From Caprella mutica (taxonomy: Eukaryota > Arthropoda > Malacostraca > Amphipoda > Caprellidae), in contig CANNZV010000847.1 in NCBI GenBank assembly GCA_947561585.1, forward strand, positions 124,001 through 188,000: DNA of 64,000 nucleotides, in the 5' to 3' direction. Each line of letters begins with the position of its first letter. Within the stretch, counting starts at the first letter, position 1. Made by a program: the position numbers and the translations under genes. The notes beneath the pieces are model-generated. The model ran no database searches. It was not told the origin of the DNA and saw nothing but the letters and a program-made list of their open reading frames with translations. This document shows, one piece after another, positions 43,961-55,915 of this stretch.

Positions 43961-46040
43961 CCTAATTTTCAGGGATGAAGTCAATAGATAATTATAATGT
44001 CAATTTATATTTATAAAAATAAACAAGGTTTCAGGTAAACCGGAAATACCTATGATATGCACGTAACGTACATATGTAACGAATCATACCTAATTTTCAG
44101 GGATGAAGTCAATTGATAATTATGATGTATTCCTATTCAAATAGTAATAATCGCAGTGTTTGAAAAAAGAACCTGTCAATCGTTTCAGTGATTAATGATA
44201 ATCGAGTCAAATTAAGATATAACGTAAATATTAAACTCAGAGGTATGACTCAGTATAAAAAGAGTGAAACATTTTAAAGGATTGACAAGGAATGATATAG
44301 ATATATATATATATCTTTAATATTTAAATGACTAGTTTGATATTAATATTGTATATTAAATATTTTGAAGAGATTTAAAGTTACCTAGAGGTTAATACTG
44401 CTTAACCATAGTTATTGTAATATCGGGTAATATGTGGTAACATAGAGGGGAAAAGTAGGTTTGATACTAAATAATCAATATGTGATCTAGTTTCAAACTA
44501 TATTCCTGTAATAATTAAATGTAAGAAATAATTGATTTGATTAAAGGTTACTGTTTAACGTAATTAAATAATTATATTCTTTAACGTAAAATCTCCAGTA
44601 ACTCAATAATGAACGAAATAACGATATAAGAAAGATTCAATGCAGTTTACGTATATTGAATATATATTGAGTATAAATAATTATCCGTTAAATAAGAAGT
44701 TGTTGTAATTATTCCAGTGACGAATAATAACTTAAAATAATCACATAGGTGATTAGTTCATATGAACGAAATAATCGTATAAAAAACGATGTGAATTCAG
44801 ACAATTGTATTTGTCAGACGATAATTCTGAGAAAGAAAATACTATAAGAGCAAAGATTTGCTGAATTAAATTGTAAGACTTGATTTGAATAGTGAATTAA
44901 ATGCAAGCAATCGAACATTAATGTATAAGAGATAAAACAATTATCTTAAGACTCTTTTTCTATTAATAAAGTATAAAATATAGCAAACGTTATATATATA
45001 AAAATATAACTTAACGTAAAATATAACGAAACTTGATTTTATAATAGTTGACTAGTAAAAAGTCAAGACTAAACGTAATCTTGAAGGAAGCGATGTAAAT
45101 TTTCAAGTGGGAAGTTATTGTCAACAGAGCTATTAAAATTAGTCGAGGTGGTACAATCAGTAACACTATAGTTGACGATAGCAAGGATATAATATGAATA
45201 AAATAATGAGTATTATATGGAGAATAAAAGATATAGGAATTAATGTGATTATTCCAGTAGGTTACTGAGAACTAATAATTAATTATTTAATTAATTATTT
45301 GATAAATAAATGAGTTTGAAAGAGAGCTCTTGATGATTTCTTTTAATGATAACTGTAATGTTTGATAAATAAATGAGTTACCGGTTCTTCGTCGAAATAT
45401 AATCATGGAATTAATGTCATGAAATAAGTGTAATATCATAATTTAATAATATGATAAATTTGAGGAACTGAAGTAATATAAGTTATAACTTGTGTGGGAA
45501 TTAGAACCTGTAAGAACAATGTATGAATAAGAATTAATAGTTATTTATAATTAAATGACATGAAGTAATTCAATCTACTGTTCTCTATGAACTGTATTGT
45601 TATACAATCCAAGATGTAGCAGGAACTAATACTTGAAACACCATAACAAATGGAGGGTTTAACGAATGATTTGAATGATAACAAGATACGAAGCAAATAT
45701 TTCAATTAATATTATTTCACATTTAATTTGAATTCTTTTATTTATAATAGAAGTGTAATATTTTATGTTGAATTTTTGATTTTCAAGATGATAAATAAAA
45801 ATGTTTGTACTTGTTAATTAAAATAAAGATACTGAATTCTTGATATATAAATTTAGAAATGAATTCTAAATAAATAGTCGAATACTATTGAATGTATAAT
45901 GAACAATGAAAACATGCAATATAATATACATGTACTTAAATTCTAATGTTTATGTACAATGATATATAAAATAATTGCTGAAAAAGATAGTTCGTTAAAA
46001 CTTTTATATATGATAATATATAAATATATAACCAAGGAAA
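43961..46040 (+). other. AT-rich LARD interior, no gene
   Basis: About 2 kb of highly AT-rich DNA with frequent stops in all frames. A segment of about 125 bp (catacctaattttcagggatgaagtcaat) occurs at about 43958 and 44088 with upstream cacgta..gtacatat, a duplication continuing the 67-bp repeat. No further structure is seen. Confidence 0.5.
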
Positions 46041-46047
46041 TGTTTGA

Positions 46048-46260
46048 TCCAATCTTAAGGGGAACATTCTATTTATTCCTCTCAGAATGAAGAATAAAAT
46101 AGACCCTAAAGAATTTCCAAACATAAGTTAGGCGAACATTCTATTTATTCCTCTCAGAACGAAGAATAAAATAGACTCTAAGAATTTCAGAATAATCTCA
46201 GGGGAACATTCTATTTATTCCTCTCAGAACGAAGAATAAAATTAGACCCCAAAAAAAGAT
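46048..46260 (+). repeat. About 74-bp tandem repeat, three units
   Basis: The segment gaacattctatttattcctc followed by tcagaa.gaagaataaaatagac occurs at about 46062, 46135 and 46205. No coding sense. Confidence 0.8.
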
Positions 46261-48050
46261 TACAATAATGAATTGAAGTGTAATTAAGTGTGATTATACA
46301 TGGAATTGTGAGATAAATATATCAGAAGGATATGAGTCAAGATGTATAATTAATTATATTTTGATATTTGAAAAAAGGGGATATTCCTAATGCATAAAGA
46401 ATATTCATTCTAAACTGTAAGGGTAAATATTACTAAGAGAAAACAGTAATTGCAGGTTCAAAGATCAACCAAAGTACAGTAAATACCCTGAAAAGAAAAT
46501 CTTCTTCTAAAAGAAAAATTTCAAGGGGGAACCGTAATATTTCCAGATTTATAAAAGAATGAACTTAGTTGATTTAACATGAGTATAAAAAGGATTAAAA
46601 TGAAATCGTAAATAATAAAAGTGATCGAATAGAACGGATTTATTTCATAAAAATAAATGTAACGAGAATTGCAAAATACGTTCATGTTACGTAAATGAAT
46701 TTATTAATTAAACTCAGTATAGCAGTTTAAATGTAATTAAAAAGTTTGAGTTTAAAAGGGACAGTTAAATAATTTAATAAATAATGTATGGATTCAATAT
46801 AAAGAAAACTGTTGAAAAGTTTAATGATACTGAAATAAGAGTAAAAGGCTCTTTAGTGATAAATGGGAATTACGAAAATATTTTTGAGTATTGAGTTTAA
46901 TGATAACAAGAATCTTGATGATATTTAAATTATTACTTGAAAAAGTAAATGAATACATTAAACCTGAGTTAAAACAAATGAAAAAAATTAATGAAATTTA
47001 ATTCTGTACGAGAATTTATGATTATAAAAGGAACATAACGAAATATAATGAATAGCTAAAAAACGACATAGTTTGTGTTCAATTAATTTCTTTCAATGGT
47101 TAGATCAATAACATTAACTCTTCAGGGTAACTACAATATACACTGATGTTTAAAGAAATGTAAATTTTATATATATATAATGCATTGATGTTTAGTGAAA
47201 CATAAAATATATATAAATAACTGTGTGTTTGTAAGTTAAGAGTAATTAAGAAAATTATGTTGACTAACACTTATAATTATTGATGAAATGTAATGTAATA
47301 GTAGATAAATAATCTATGTAAGATGTAAGTTTCTTGTATAAGCTAGTAAAGTTCACCTGTAATTGCAGAAACACACGTAAAGGAGGCGAACCAAAAGCAA
47401 TGAACCCCATCCATCTGACGATCTGACGTTATGGGCAAGACATCGGTTGAAGGTGAATTACTTGATTTTACTATGAATTTATCACTATAAGTGAAAATCT
47501 TGTAAAGTAACGTAACAATAAAAAGAAACATAACAGTTTTGATTGTGTCCAAGATTTTCATGAACCTAGTTTTAAGTGAAAAATATGTTATATATATAAA
47601 CTAACCCCTTCTTTACAGTTTTATAATAATAGGAATATGTATTGTAAACTGAATGAGGTATATTTTGAAATAAATGTTATGTGAGATATATAGTATCAAA
47701 CTATGATATTACTTGAAGGATTATAACAATACTATAATATTAAAGAATTTTGTAGAATCATTGTACAAAATTTTGGAAATAATTAAAACAATCATGTTTT
47801 AGCAATAGTAAAATAGTAATATTATCCTTCAACTGTAAGTCTAAAAGTAATAGTTAGGTAAAAATGTAATCCTAATTATACTTAAATTAATGATTTATTT
47901 TTTCCCAAAACTCGAAAAACATCTCTCGAGAAACTGGAGCAGAGCAATAACAAACCAGATGTTGGAACAATCCAACACCAGTAACTTGTTGATCCGAAAA
48001 GGATAAGCCGAGCTACGCCTGGTGACGAGAAGGCTGATCAGTGGAGCATA
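46261..48050 (+). other. AT-rich LARD interior, no gene
   Basis: No frame of note. A 72-codon minus frame at 47343-47561 has no recognisable motif. The part at 47895-48050 is somewhat more GC-rich and leads into the next repeat. Confidence 0.45.
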
Positions 48051-48054
48051 CTTG

Positions 48055-48240
48055 GTGACGACTTCAGTCATATTTGGTGACGACTTCCCTTTCATATTTG
48101 TTGATGTCTTCACAGTCATACTGGATGATGACTTCACAGTCATACTTGATGATGACTTCACAGTCATACTTGATGATGACTTCACAGTCATACTTGGTGA
48201 CGACTTCGCAGTCATATTTGGTGACGTCACAAACCAATGC
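48055..48240 (+). repeat. 24-bp minisatellite in codon phase
   Basis: The unit gacttcacagtcatacttgatgat repeats about seven times. As 24 is a multiple of three, it keeps frames open on both strands (plus: repeats of DDDFTVIL; minus: repeats of SSSMTVK). I regard both as artefacts, although the phase conservation might reflect a former coding sequence. Confidence 0.8.
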
Positions 48241-50002
48241 CCGGTAACCTGAGGGAACCATTCATTCTGAAGGAGGAGAATGAACATGGGGGCTTCAACT
48301 CTCATGTACCTACTTTGAGAAGTCTTCTCTGATGGTACCGACACATTTAGATCATTTCACCTTGATCTTATTATTCTAAATTTTGGATTATTACTTTAGT
48401 CCAATTATCTTAGATTTCTATACTTTGAATTTACTTTAAAGAAAGTTTATATATTAATTGCTTATTGAAACATTCAGGTTATGAGCATTTAATCATTGAT
48501 GTTTATTTTGATAATTAATTCTTTAAAGGATTACTTAAGATTTCACTTGATAGTTTACAGATTTCGAAGTTGAACATTTGATTTAAAGTAACTTTTAATT
48601 TCATTGGATATTTTAAACGAAATCTGAATATATTTATTCAATACGAATAAAAATAGGTTATGTAAGGCTAACAATAGTATAGATGAATACTAACCAATAA
48701 TATAGCTCGTATAATATTACATAACATATATAACCATAGTTTAAGAAGAGAGAAGTTTAAGATAAGTAATAACGAATTTAGTTTTACTCATATATTTTGA
48801 AATGAATATTTTGGAATTAGAATAAACTATAATGAAGTTTCGATTTTGATGTAAGATTATATTCATTTGAGATATAAAAGTTAATTAAGTTCTATTGACT
48901 ATAGCTTATATTCATTTGAGATATAAAAGTTAACTAAGTTCTATTGACTATAGCTTATATTCATTTGAGATATAAAAGTTAACTAAGTTCTATTGATTAT
49001 AGATTATATTCATTGGAAATATGAAAAGTAATTAATCTCTATTGATTTTGAAATTAATTTCATTTGAAAATTACTTAACTTTATTTCCAACGTTTCAAAT
49101 TACTATGCTTGAAGTAGAAGATATAATAATAGTAGATATATTATAATCGTATTCTTAGATTTTATTGATAATCTTATTTGTAAGCATTATAATTTTGGTT
49201 CTTGAATGAAAGTAAGATGTTTATAGTTGGACTATATTGCAGTAAAGTATTAAACGAACTTTATATTTTGAAGAAAAACTTTAAGGGTGTTTTCAATGAC
49301 TAGACATTCACCTGGATACTATTTCCATTTAAGTGTTTAAGAATTGAGAACATACATATTTAATTTTTAGAAAGGTAATGGTTACTTTTATTTAAAAAGT
49401 TAAAATATAAATTTAGCAGTTATAGATTGAAGTTTTATGATTGTTCAACTTGAATTTGAGATTTATAATTTGATGTTTCATGTTTTGAAATTTTAGAACT
49501 GGATGAAATGGGATTTCAGGTTCAATTTTGAATAATTATAAACAAGGTTAGATACTGAATATCTTTATTAGTTAAATAAATTCCATAAAATGAAAATATA
49601 TTTTTGATGTATGTTTCTGAATATGAGTAGAATAACTTATAAATTTTTACTCTATTTTGATTTAATATCTTGACCAGAGGTAGAATTCATGATTACATAT
49701 ATGATAGGAATTGTCTTGTCATCATATTTTTGTACACACAAATTTTATGATGAAAAGACTGATCTATTTAGCAGATCAAATTTTAATCTGAAATTCATAA
49801 TACATGAATCGAGTGATTAAATTTCTTTTGTTTTAATAGATATAATTTGTGTTTCGGACTTAGAAATTTTAAGAAATTTCATAGATGTTTTCCGAGTGTT
49901 GTTCGAAATTTCTTAGGATATTTTTCGATTGGATTTCGATAATAAGGGTTTAGAAATTGAAATTCAACCGACAAGTCGGTTGAAACATGAAGGGGGGAGT
50001 GA
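48241..50002 (+). repeat. LARD 3' interior with 49-bp repeats and polypurine tract
   Basis: 48866-49010 contains three 49-bp units (tcatttgagatataaaagttaactaagttctattgactatag). The rest is AT-rich and non-coding. The stretch ends in gaaggggggagtga just before the right LTR, the polypurine tract. Confidence 0.65.
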
Positions 50003-51243
50003 TATTAACAATAGAAAGATTGTTAATACGCTGAACTTGTATCTTTACTTAATCTTTCAATTTCTATAATTTGATAATCATTTAATCAGACATAATCTTT
50101 TTAATCTTGTACACTGTTCATTAGAAGGAAATGCTATTTAAATTTATGGTCATGTTATTCTCGCTAGGAGCTCGAATATAATTATAAACGAATAGCTTTG
50201 ATGTAAGCCGCTAATATAACTTGTAACTTCAGAACATAACTTTATAACTTGTAACCCAGAGCTATAACTTGTAACTCAGAATATAACTTTATAATTTGTA
50301 CTAAGTTATATAACTTCATGAACTTTGTAAATCAGTTATACAACTTAGAATATTGAGTTCTTTTTCTATAGATAGAATTGAAATTAATACTTAATTAATT
50401 TAAAAAGAATTAAGTAAGTACTTCAATTATTCTAATTGAAATACTTAATTAATAGTTAGGAACTTGTAACATTTCTGATCATGTATAGGTTAAACAGGAC
50501 TCTGAAATAGTATGCTTAAATTTGGATGTTTATTAGTAAATCAGGTTTCACTAAAATGAACTATTAGTAAATCTGATCGATCTATATGTTAATCGTATAG
50601 AAAGCCATTACCACTAGCGTGTTAAATTTGAATAATGCATTGTGTGTTATTTCTATCTGCAGTGAGTAGAAAAACATCTTTGAAAAGTACTACCAGTACC
50701 TTAACAGAAGTTTATTCACTCACTGGAAGGTTGGACTCTCCAGTTCATCCTTTAAATACCATTGGCACCTAACTAAAGTGTTCATAGTTCGCGATGGTCT
50801 CTTGAAGACTGGTTGGTCGGACCAAGTCCGGTCGGACTTGTCCATCCACGGGTTTCGTGAGTTGGCAACTCAGACCCTTGTTTATTTTAAACCCTTAAGT
50901 TTACTCAACCGCTAGTATATTTAAAACTTGTGTTGTGTTATTTGAAGACTTGTGCGTAAGTCTTAGAACTCTGTACTATTCGAACTTTAATATAAGTACA
51001 CCCATTTAAAACTTCCTTGTGTTTAATTTACTTCCTAAAAACTTTTACCGTTTAGTCATTTGTCAGTTTAATAGAATTCAATCAATTACCTCCAAGTCTC
51101 TTCAAGTTAAGATAATACAAATAATTGTTAAAGAACCCGGAGACTTATTTTGCCCTATGGGATAAGTTTATTAACGAGCCTCATCTACTTAGAAAATAGG
51201 TGATAATTTACTATCAATCCCATAGGAAAAGGGCAATTTAATA
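50003..51243 (+). repeat. Right LTR of the LARD-like element
   Basis: 1241 bp, nearly identical to the left LTR. Followed by AGGGT and the remaining part of the R2 element. Confidence 0.88.
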
Positions 51244-51448
51244 AGGGTGTACAATCTTCTTCTTGAGCATCAGATTAGAGATTCGCTCAATTGTTGCTCA
51301 CAGAGTACTAAAAGACTTTAAAAACAAATTTTAAAATAGATACTGAAACGAATTGTATGCGGTTTGTAGAATAATGATCGAAGACCTTAGTTCTATAGTA
51401 ATATGTTATAAACTCATTTTTTTTTCGGAGCCTGGAGAGGACCTTTAA

Positions 51449-53110
51449 AATAAATGAAAAATATATATAGCAAACTAAATTTTGCAAAGTTTATCTAACA
51501 TATTCATATTTTTCCCGGACACTGGAAATGACATTTGAGATATAATATGATGGATTAACAATATTTAATTTATGATATGAATTATTCTAGCTGAAATCAA
51601 TTTATTTTGAGAGAAAAAAGTTATAGATAACCAAAGTCGTATCGAAATTTTGATAGATCACGCTGTTTGTTTTTCCCAATAGATGAAGTTCACAAATATC
51701 TATCATCGTATACTGTGTAAATAATAAATAACCGAATCAGAGAAACATAAACAATAAACTAGCCATTAAATGATTTTAAGATGAATATTAGCTATATATT
51801 AATTCTAAATATCACACGCAGATCTACAAACATTCTTTGGATAACGTATATGGCAATACAACATGACGTCTAAAACTTGTGACAATTTTATACGTTTCAT
51901 AATTAGATGGCCCTTTTCTATTTAAATATATATTTTTTTACTAATCAGTATTTAGATGAACAAGGTATATTGAATAGTATGTATAATTAACTATTCTGAT
52001 TCTATTATATGTATAAAAGTTACCTTACCACCCTAATTATATTCTAGTAGGTCGATAAATGGGTAAAAATCATCACCCATATGACGATAAATGGAAAATT
52101 CTCTTTATTTGATACCCAAATATCGACACATCCATTTATTTTAGATATTGATAACCAAATTAATTTCTGATTTTATATTCAAGAAATGCAATTAAACAGA
52201 AACAAAATTGTATGAACATTACTTTGAATTTTTCTATTTGAAGCGTAAAATCGCGCATAACAAATTCTCTATACCTACTCAATTTCGGTAGGTTTGTCCT
52301 GAATGTACCGTGTCGTCATACATCACATCAGATAAACTGGCATTCTAACTGTAATTTCAAATGAACTTATTCAAATTATTGTAACGATACTAAAAATAAT
52401 TGGAAACATCGAACTGTAAAAACCTAAATCATGAAAATGTTTATAGGTCTTGCTATAGACGAAAATAACTGAAACGTGACGATAAATAGAGAGTGGCGAG
52501 CAATTTGTGTAATTTTGGTTTCATCATTATCGTGGGCTTTTTTACTTATGTGCTTTTATACCTGTATGTGGTGGTTAATGTTCCCTGTCACCATGTGGGC
52601 AATTTTTTTTTATATAATTATGTAAGAGCACCGGTTAATACCATATGGCTATTTTTTTTAATAGCGGGCTTCTTTCCGTTTCCTGAATCCCAGATTGACA
52701 TGCTTCTTATGTTCAAATTTCATTCACCCTATAAAACATCTGGACTAATTAAATGTAAATACTAGGTATATCCCAAATTAATAACGACGATCTTATTTAT
52801 GATCAAATTTTGAATTATTAATTTTAACGTTCATGAGATTCAACCAATCAAAATCTCTGGTCTTTTAAAATGAATACTCTAGTTTATACCGTAATACCGT
52901 GTACAAATTTATTTATTTTAAGAACGCTTATGTATATGAATAAAATAAATTAAAAATCAAGCTTAGAATTGAGAGATATTTATGCTCTATCAATCAAATA
53001 GTTTAAATTCTGTTTTCTAACTTTCTGGTGTACAGATGTTCCCAGTACAGTTCCAATATTATTGGAACATCTAGGTACTATTTTGAACATCAACACTTTG
53101 CAGACTGGGC
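51449..53110. other. AT-rich stretch, no assignable gene
   Basis: Contains tttttcccggacactggaaatgac near 51510, which resembles a decayed R2 end. A 90-codon hydrophobic frame (52493-52765) starts with GTG and has no family resemblance, so it is not accepted. Near 53095 the word tttgcagactgg marks a CCAGTCTGCA-type terminus. Confidence 0.4.
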
Positions 53111-53111
53111 T

Positions 53112-54040
53112 ATGATGTTTCTCATTTGTTTCTGTTACTAGAGGCCGCAGTTAGGTCTACTAGTACTTCCATGAGTTAGGTATTTAGGGTGTCACAAATA
53201 GGTACCTGCTTGACCCTAGTATGGCTCAGCCTCATCCAAGTAAAATAAGTATTAGGGTCACGCAAGTAAATTGCTGCCCTTTAATTTTTAATTGCGCCCC
53301 TCTCGAGAGAGTCTCCAAAACATTCTGAACTGAATTTACATTAAAATTTTGCATAGCTATCAGAAGAAGCGCAGTGCATGCTATAATTTATTAATTTAAG
53401 TTTTTGATGTGTGTTTTGAATGTACCCTATGATGTTTTTGTTGTAAGAAGCCGCAGTTAGTCAGTGTATCGCAATTTACCTGCTTGACCTCCGTCACCCC
53501 CAGACTGCAGGAGCTGGTAAAGGCTGGTGGCTCATAAACTCTTCATTCTATTTGTCTCTCCATAAATCACCAAATTTCTCTCCAAAATGATCATATTGAT
53601 ATTATCATAAATTCTCTCAAATAACATTGTAATTTGTAGTTACCTAGTAGTCAGTAGATATAGGAAAATGTTATATAATTATTTCTCACTATTTGTCATT
53701 GAAGGGCTCAAAACCCATGTATAAGAGTATGTCAGTTAAAGCCATTTACCTAATTGGCTTTGATTTGAAATAGGGTCACGGTTCACCGGTCACGCAGGTA
53801 AATTGCGGCCCTTTAATTTTTAATTGCGGCTCTCACAACTCACAAGTGAATCTCGAAAATATTCTGAACCGAAATTACATTAAAATGTTGCGTTGCTATC
53901 AAAATGAGCACAGTGCATGCTACAATTTAATTCTTCGTTTTTAACGAGTGTTTTGAAGCTATGCCATGGCGTTTCTGTTGGTAGAGGCCGCAGTTATTTA
54001 GTGGGCCGCAATTTACCTGCTTCACCCTAGTCAAATCTCA
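53112..54040. repeat. Three copies of a GGCC-rich dispersed repeat
   Basis: The family has a left end like agggtcacgcaggtaaattgc.gccc and a right end like ggccgca..ttacctgcttgaccct, which are inverted to each other. Copies are 53112-53218 (partial), about 53258-53503 and about 53775-54037. A decayed relative seems to lie at 60600-60760. There is no coding sequence. The inverted ends suggest a MITE. Between copies, 53500-53720 holds a piece starting ccagactgcaggagctgg and a ctctccaaaatgatcatat segment that recurs at 28990 and 57260. Confidence 0.6.
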
Positions 54041-54139
54041 GTTAGGTCCTAGTTTAAGAGTATGTATTACCAAGTTGCTGATTAATTGTCATTGTCTACT
54101 TAAAATTGAAAAATAAGTATCTTTCCCATATATAGACGA

Positions 54140-54299
54140 CCAGTCTGCAGAAAATGGGACATTTTTGACATTTTCTGTGCGAACAATCCTTAATTTCATT
54201 TTCCTCCTATATCTACATGTATTTTACTGAGAACAGAAGCCAAAATAGAGGATTTCTTGGAGAACACTTTACCAGTTTCTGCAGTCTGGATAGACGACT
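54140..54299. mobile_element. CCAGTCTGCAG-family MITE, 160 bp, duplication ATAGACGA
   Basis: Termini CCAGTCTGCAGAAAATGGG and GTTTCTGCAGTCTGG. ATAGACGA is present at 54132-54139 and 54300-54307. A half copy (its right part reversed) is at 60371-60461, and a further relative at 25639-25769. Confidence 0.85.
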
Positions 54300-54388
54300 A
54301 TGAGCACTTTAATTAGATTTAAAATTAAAATTGATAATCCATGTTTCAGAGGCTGGAAAATTGTTTGCTAGTTTTTGAGCCAAAATTT

Positions 54389-54648
54389 CCAGTCTGCAGA
54401 ATATGGAACATTTTTCCAAGACTCTCTGCGGGAGTTTTTGATTGAATTTTAGAAATTGGAGATCTCTGCGGGAGATCTTTAATTAATTCCTATGTTACCA
54501 TTAATTTAGCTGCGGGAGATTTTGAATTAATTCCTATGCTACCATTAATTTAGCTGCGGGAGATTCTAAATCTGCTGCTGAGAGTCAGAGAGCAGCTCTC
54601 TCTCAATTTAAAGTCTCTGCGGGAGAAGAGACTCATTCTGTAGACTGG
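54389..54648. mobile_element. CCAGTCTGCAG-family MITE, 260 bp, duplication CAAAATTT
   Basis: Termini CCAGTCTGCAGAATATGG and CATTCTGTAGACTGG. CAAAATTT lies at 54381-54388 and 54649-54656. It is closely similar to 31123-31371, including the tctctgcgggag words. Confidence 0.85.
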
Positions 54649-55139
54649 CAAAATTTCACAAAAAGTCTAGAGCCAAGAAAATTTGGCTCATTTTTTGAAG
54701 ATTTCAAGCCAAAAAGAAAAATTAACAAGGGAACATAGGAATTAATTCAAAATTTAAAGCCAATTAGACTTAGGTATCTTAGATTTGATCATTTCAAATC
54801 TAAGCCAATTGGCAATTAATTGGCTTTAAGGGGACCGTCCGTGATTAAATCACTAAATTTTCAATATTTTTTTTATTGCTCAAATAGCTAGTTTATATTA
54901 CTAAGATTGATCTCACAAAGAAAAATCAGCTGTTTATCACCCCCCTCCCCTTCCACAGGGGTTGGGAGCTTGGAATTTGGCGCGCCATTACATCTGGCAC
55001 AGCGTGGGTGAGCCGCCTAACTCTTAGATTTGGCACATGCGCGCCTAGCTAAGTGGCTGCTAATTACATCATTATTTCACAATTGGCTAACTGTTATTCA
55101 AAGTTAGCCTCTCAAAAGCATTCTAATAAAATAGATCTG

Positions 55140-55560
55140 GCAGTTGTGGACGAGAGTTCTCAAAGTGAAGGACGCTAAACTCGACAGAGTTCAGTTCGTC
55201 ACTACTGATACAGCTCTTGTTCATAACTTTGGTAATGTTCATGGCTTTCTTTTGACACGTCTGGGTCTTTCTACTAAAAAGACAACTCTGAAGAGAAGGA
55301 ATAGTGAGGCTAGTACACCAGCAAAGATGACACCGAAGCAACGTCGGCGTGATGAGGCTGGACCCTCCCATGACTATCAACCCGGAGGATATTGATGGGT
55401 GTTCGTTGTTGGTTTTTTTTTCTGTAGCGGTTGTTGTTTGGCTATGTAAAACTTTACTACAGAGAGCTGGGTGGCGCCCAGTGATACCCACTACCTTTGA
55501 GTAGTAATAGCGGGGCACTTCGCCCTGCGGGGATTTAGTGCCATACATAGTCCAAATAAA
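55140..55560 (+). pseudogene. Gene-like cargo: 3' part of an unknown coding sequence
   Basis: Plus frame 55144-55395 encodes 83 residues with balanced composition. The first half includes DRVQFVTTDTALVHNFGN and HGFLLTRLGLSTKKTT. It ends with a strongly basic, serine-rich C-terminus (KRRNSEAS, TPKQRRRDEAGPS) and stop. The frame reaches into the AT-rich flank upstream without a proper start, so it appears to be the 3' end of a longer gene. Downstream is a GC-rich 3' part and an aaataaaa signal near 55555. The base composition differs sharply from the surroundings. I do not recognise the family. A 141-codon frame on the minus strand overlaps it; the plus frame looks better because of the basic tail, stop and signal order. 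Confidence 0.4.
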
Positions 55561-55610
55561 AACTTTGAACTCATTTTTCTTGCAGTTGAAAAATTACTAA
55601 CTTTTTGGTA

Positions 55611-55915
55611 TTCAAACATGTACTTCTAATACAGTTTTGTAGCTACGGGTTTGCGGTTTTTTTCATTCGATTCTCCTGGTAATTCTCTACAAAAGCCCGA
55701 GGATCGATTTTTGAATTTCGAAATATAATTTTTTTTTAGAAATATATTTTTTTTTTTGAAAATTTTAGTTTTTTCACGAAAAATCTAATTTTTCGTAAAC
55801 TAATTCGAAATTTAAAAATCGATCCTCGGGCTTTTGTAGAGAATCACCAGGAGAATCGAATGAAAAAAACCGCAAACCCGTAGCTACAAAACTGTATTAG
55901 AAGTACATGTTTGAA
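55611..55915. repeat. Long perfect-to-near-perfect hairpin
   Basis: Arms of roughly 120 bp from ttcaaacatgtacttctaat to gatcgatttttgaatttcgaa are matched in reverse by ttcgaaatttaaaaatcgat to attagaagtacatgtttgaa, around an A/T-rich loop centred near 55763. Only a few mismatches are seen (for example ggtaattctc against gagaatcacc). It lies between the cargo and the right end of the TTAA element. Confidence 0.85.

Larger units (their letters stand above)
40141..51243 (+). mobile_element. 11.1-kb non-autonomous LTR retrotransposon (LARD-like)
   Basis: Two nearly identical LTRs (40141-41385, 1245 bp; 50003-51243, 1241 bp) start TATTAACA and end TTTAATA. They are enclosed by the perfect duplication AGGGT (40136-40140, 51244-51248). 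A candidate primer binding site (tggcatcttccaacgg) begins one base after the left LTR, and the polypurine tract gaaggggggag precedes the right LTR. The 8.6-kb interior has no frame beyond about 150 codons and no gag, protease, reverse transcriptase or integrase motif. LARD (large retrotransposon derivative) is the established term for such elements, mostly described in plants. It depends on a partner element for all proteins. The LTRs differ by a short replacement and isolated bases, so insertion is recent. Confidence 0.85.
39744..51444. mobile_element. R2 TTAA-flanked element split by an LTR retrotransposon
   Basis: Left terminus AGGTCCCCTCCAAGC at 39744 after TTAA (39740-39743). Right terminus, inverted, GCCTGGAGAGGACCT ending 51444 before TTAA (51445-51448). 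The left part (39744-40140) and right part (51249-51444) are the two portions of the family as seen at 36476. The remainder is the 11.1-kb LTR element and its AGGGT duplication. Size without it is about 600 bp. Confidence 0.75.

Noticed and set aside
47895..48344. 149-codon minus frame with repeated SSSMTVK
   Set aside because: Its core is a 24-bp minisatellite; the flanks on either side have no family resemblance and lie inside a non-coding LTR element interior.
51500..51540. Additional R2 terminus (tttcccggacactggaaatgacattt)
   Set aside because: Only loosely similar to the AGGTCCYCTCCA end and lacks TTAA, so not called as a separate element.
52493..52765. 90-codon hydrophobic frame, possible small membrane protein
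   Set aside because: Starts at GTG, has no methionine start or splice context, and its hydrophobicity follows from T-rich DNA.
55123..55548. 141-codon minus-strand frame in the TTAA element
   Set aside because: It overlaps the plus-strand cargo frame; the plus frame has a coherent basic C-terminus, stop and downstream polyadenylation signal, so the minus frame is more likely its shadow. I am not fully certain.
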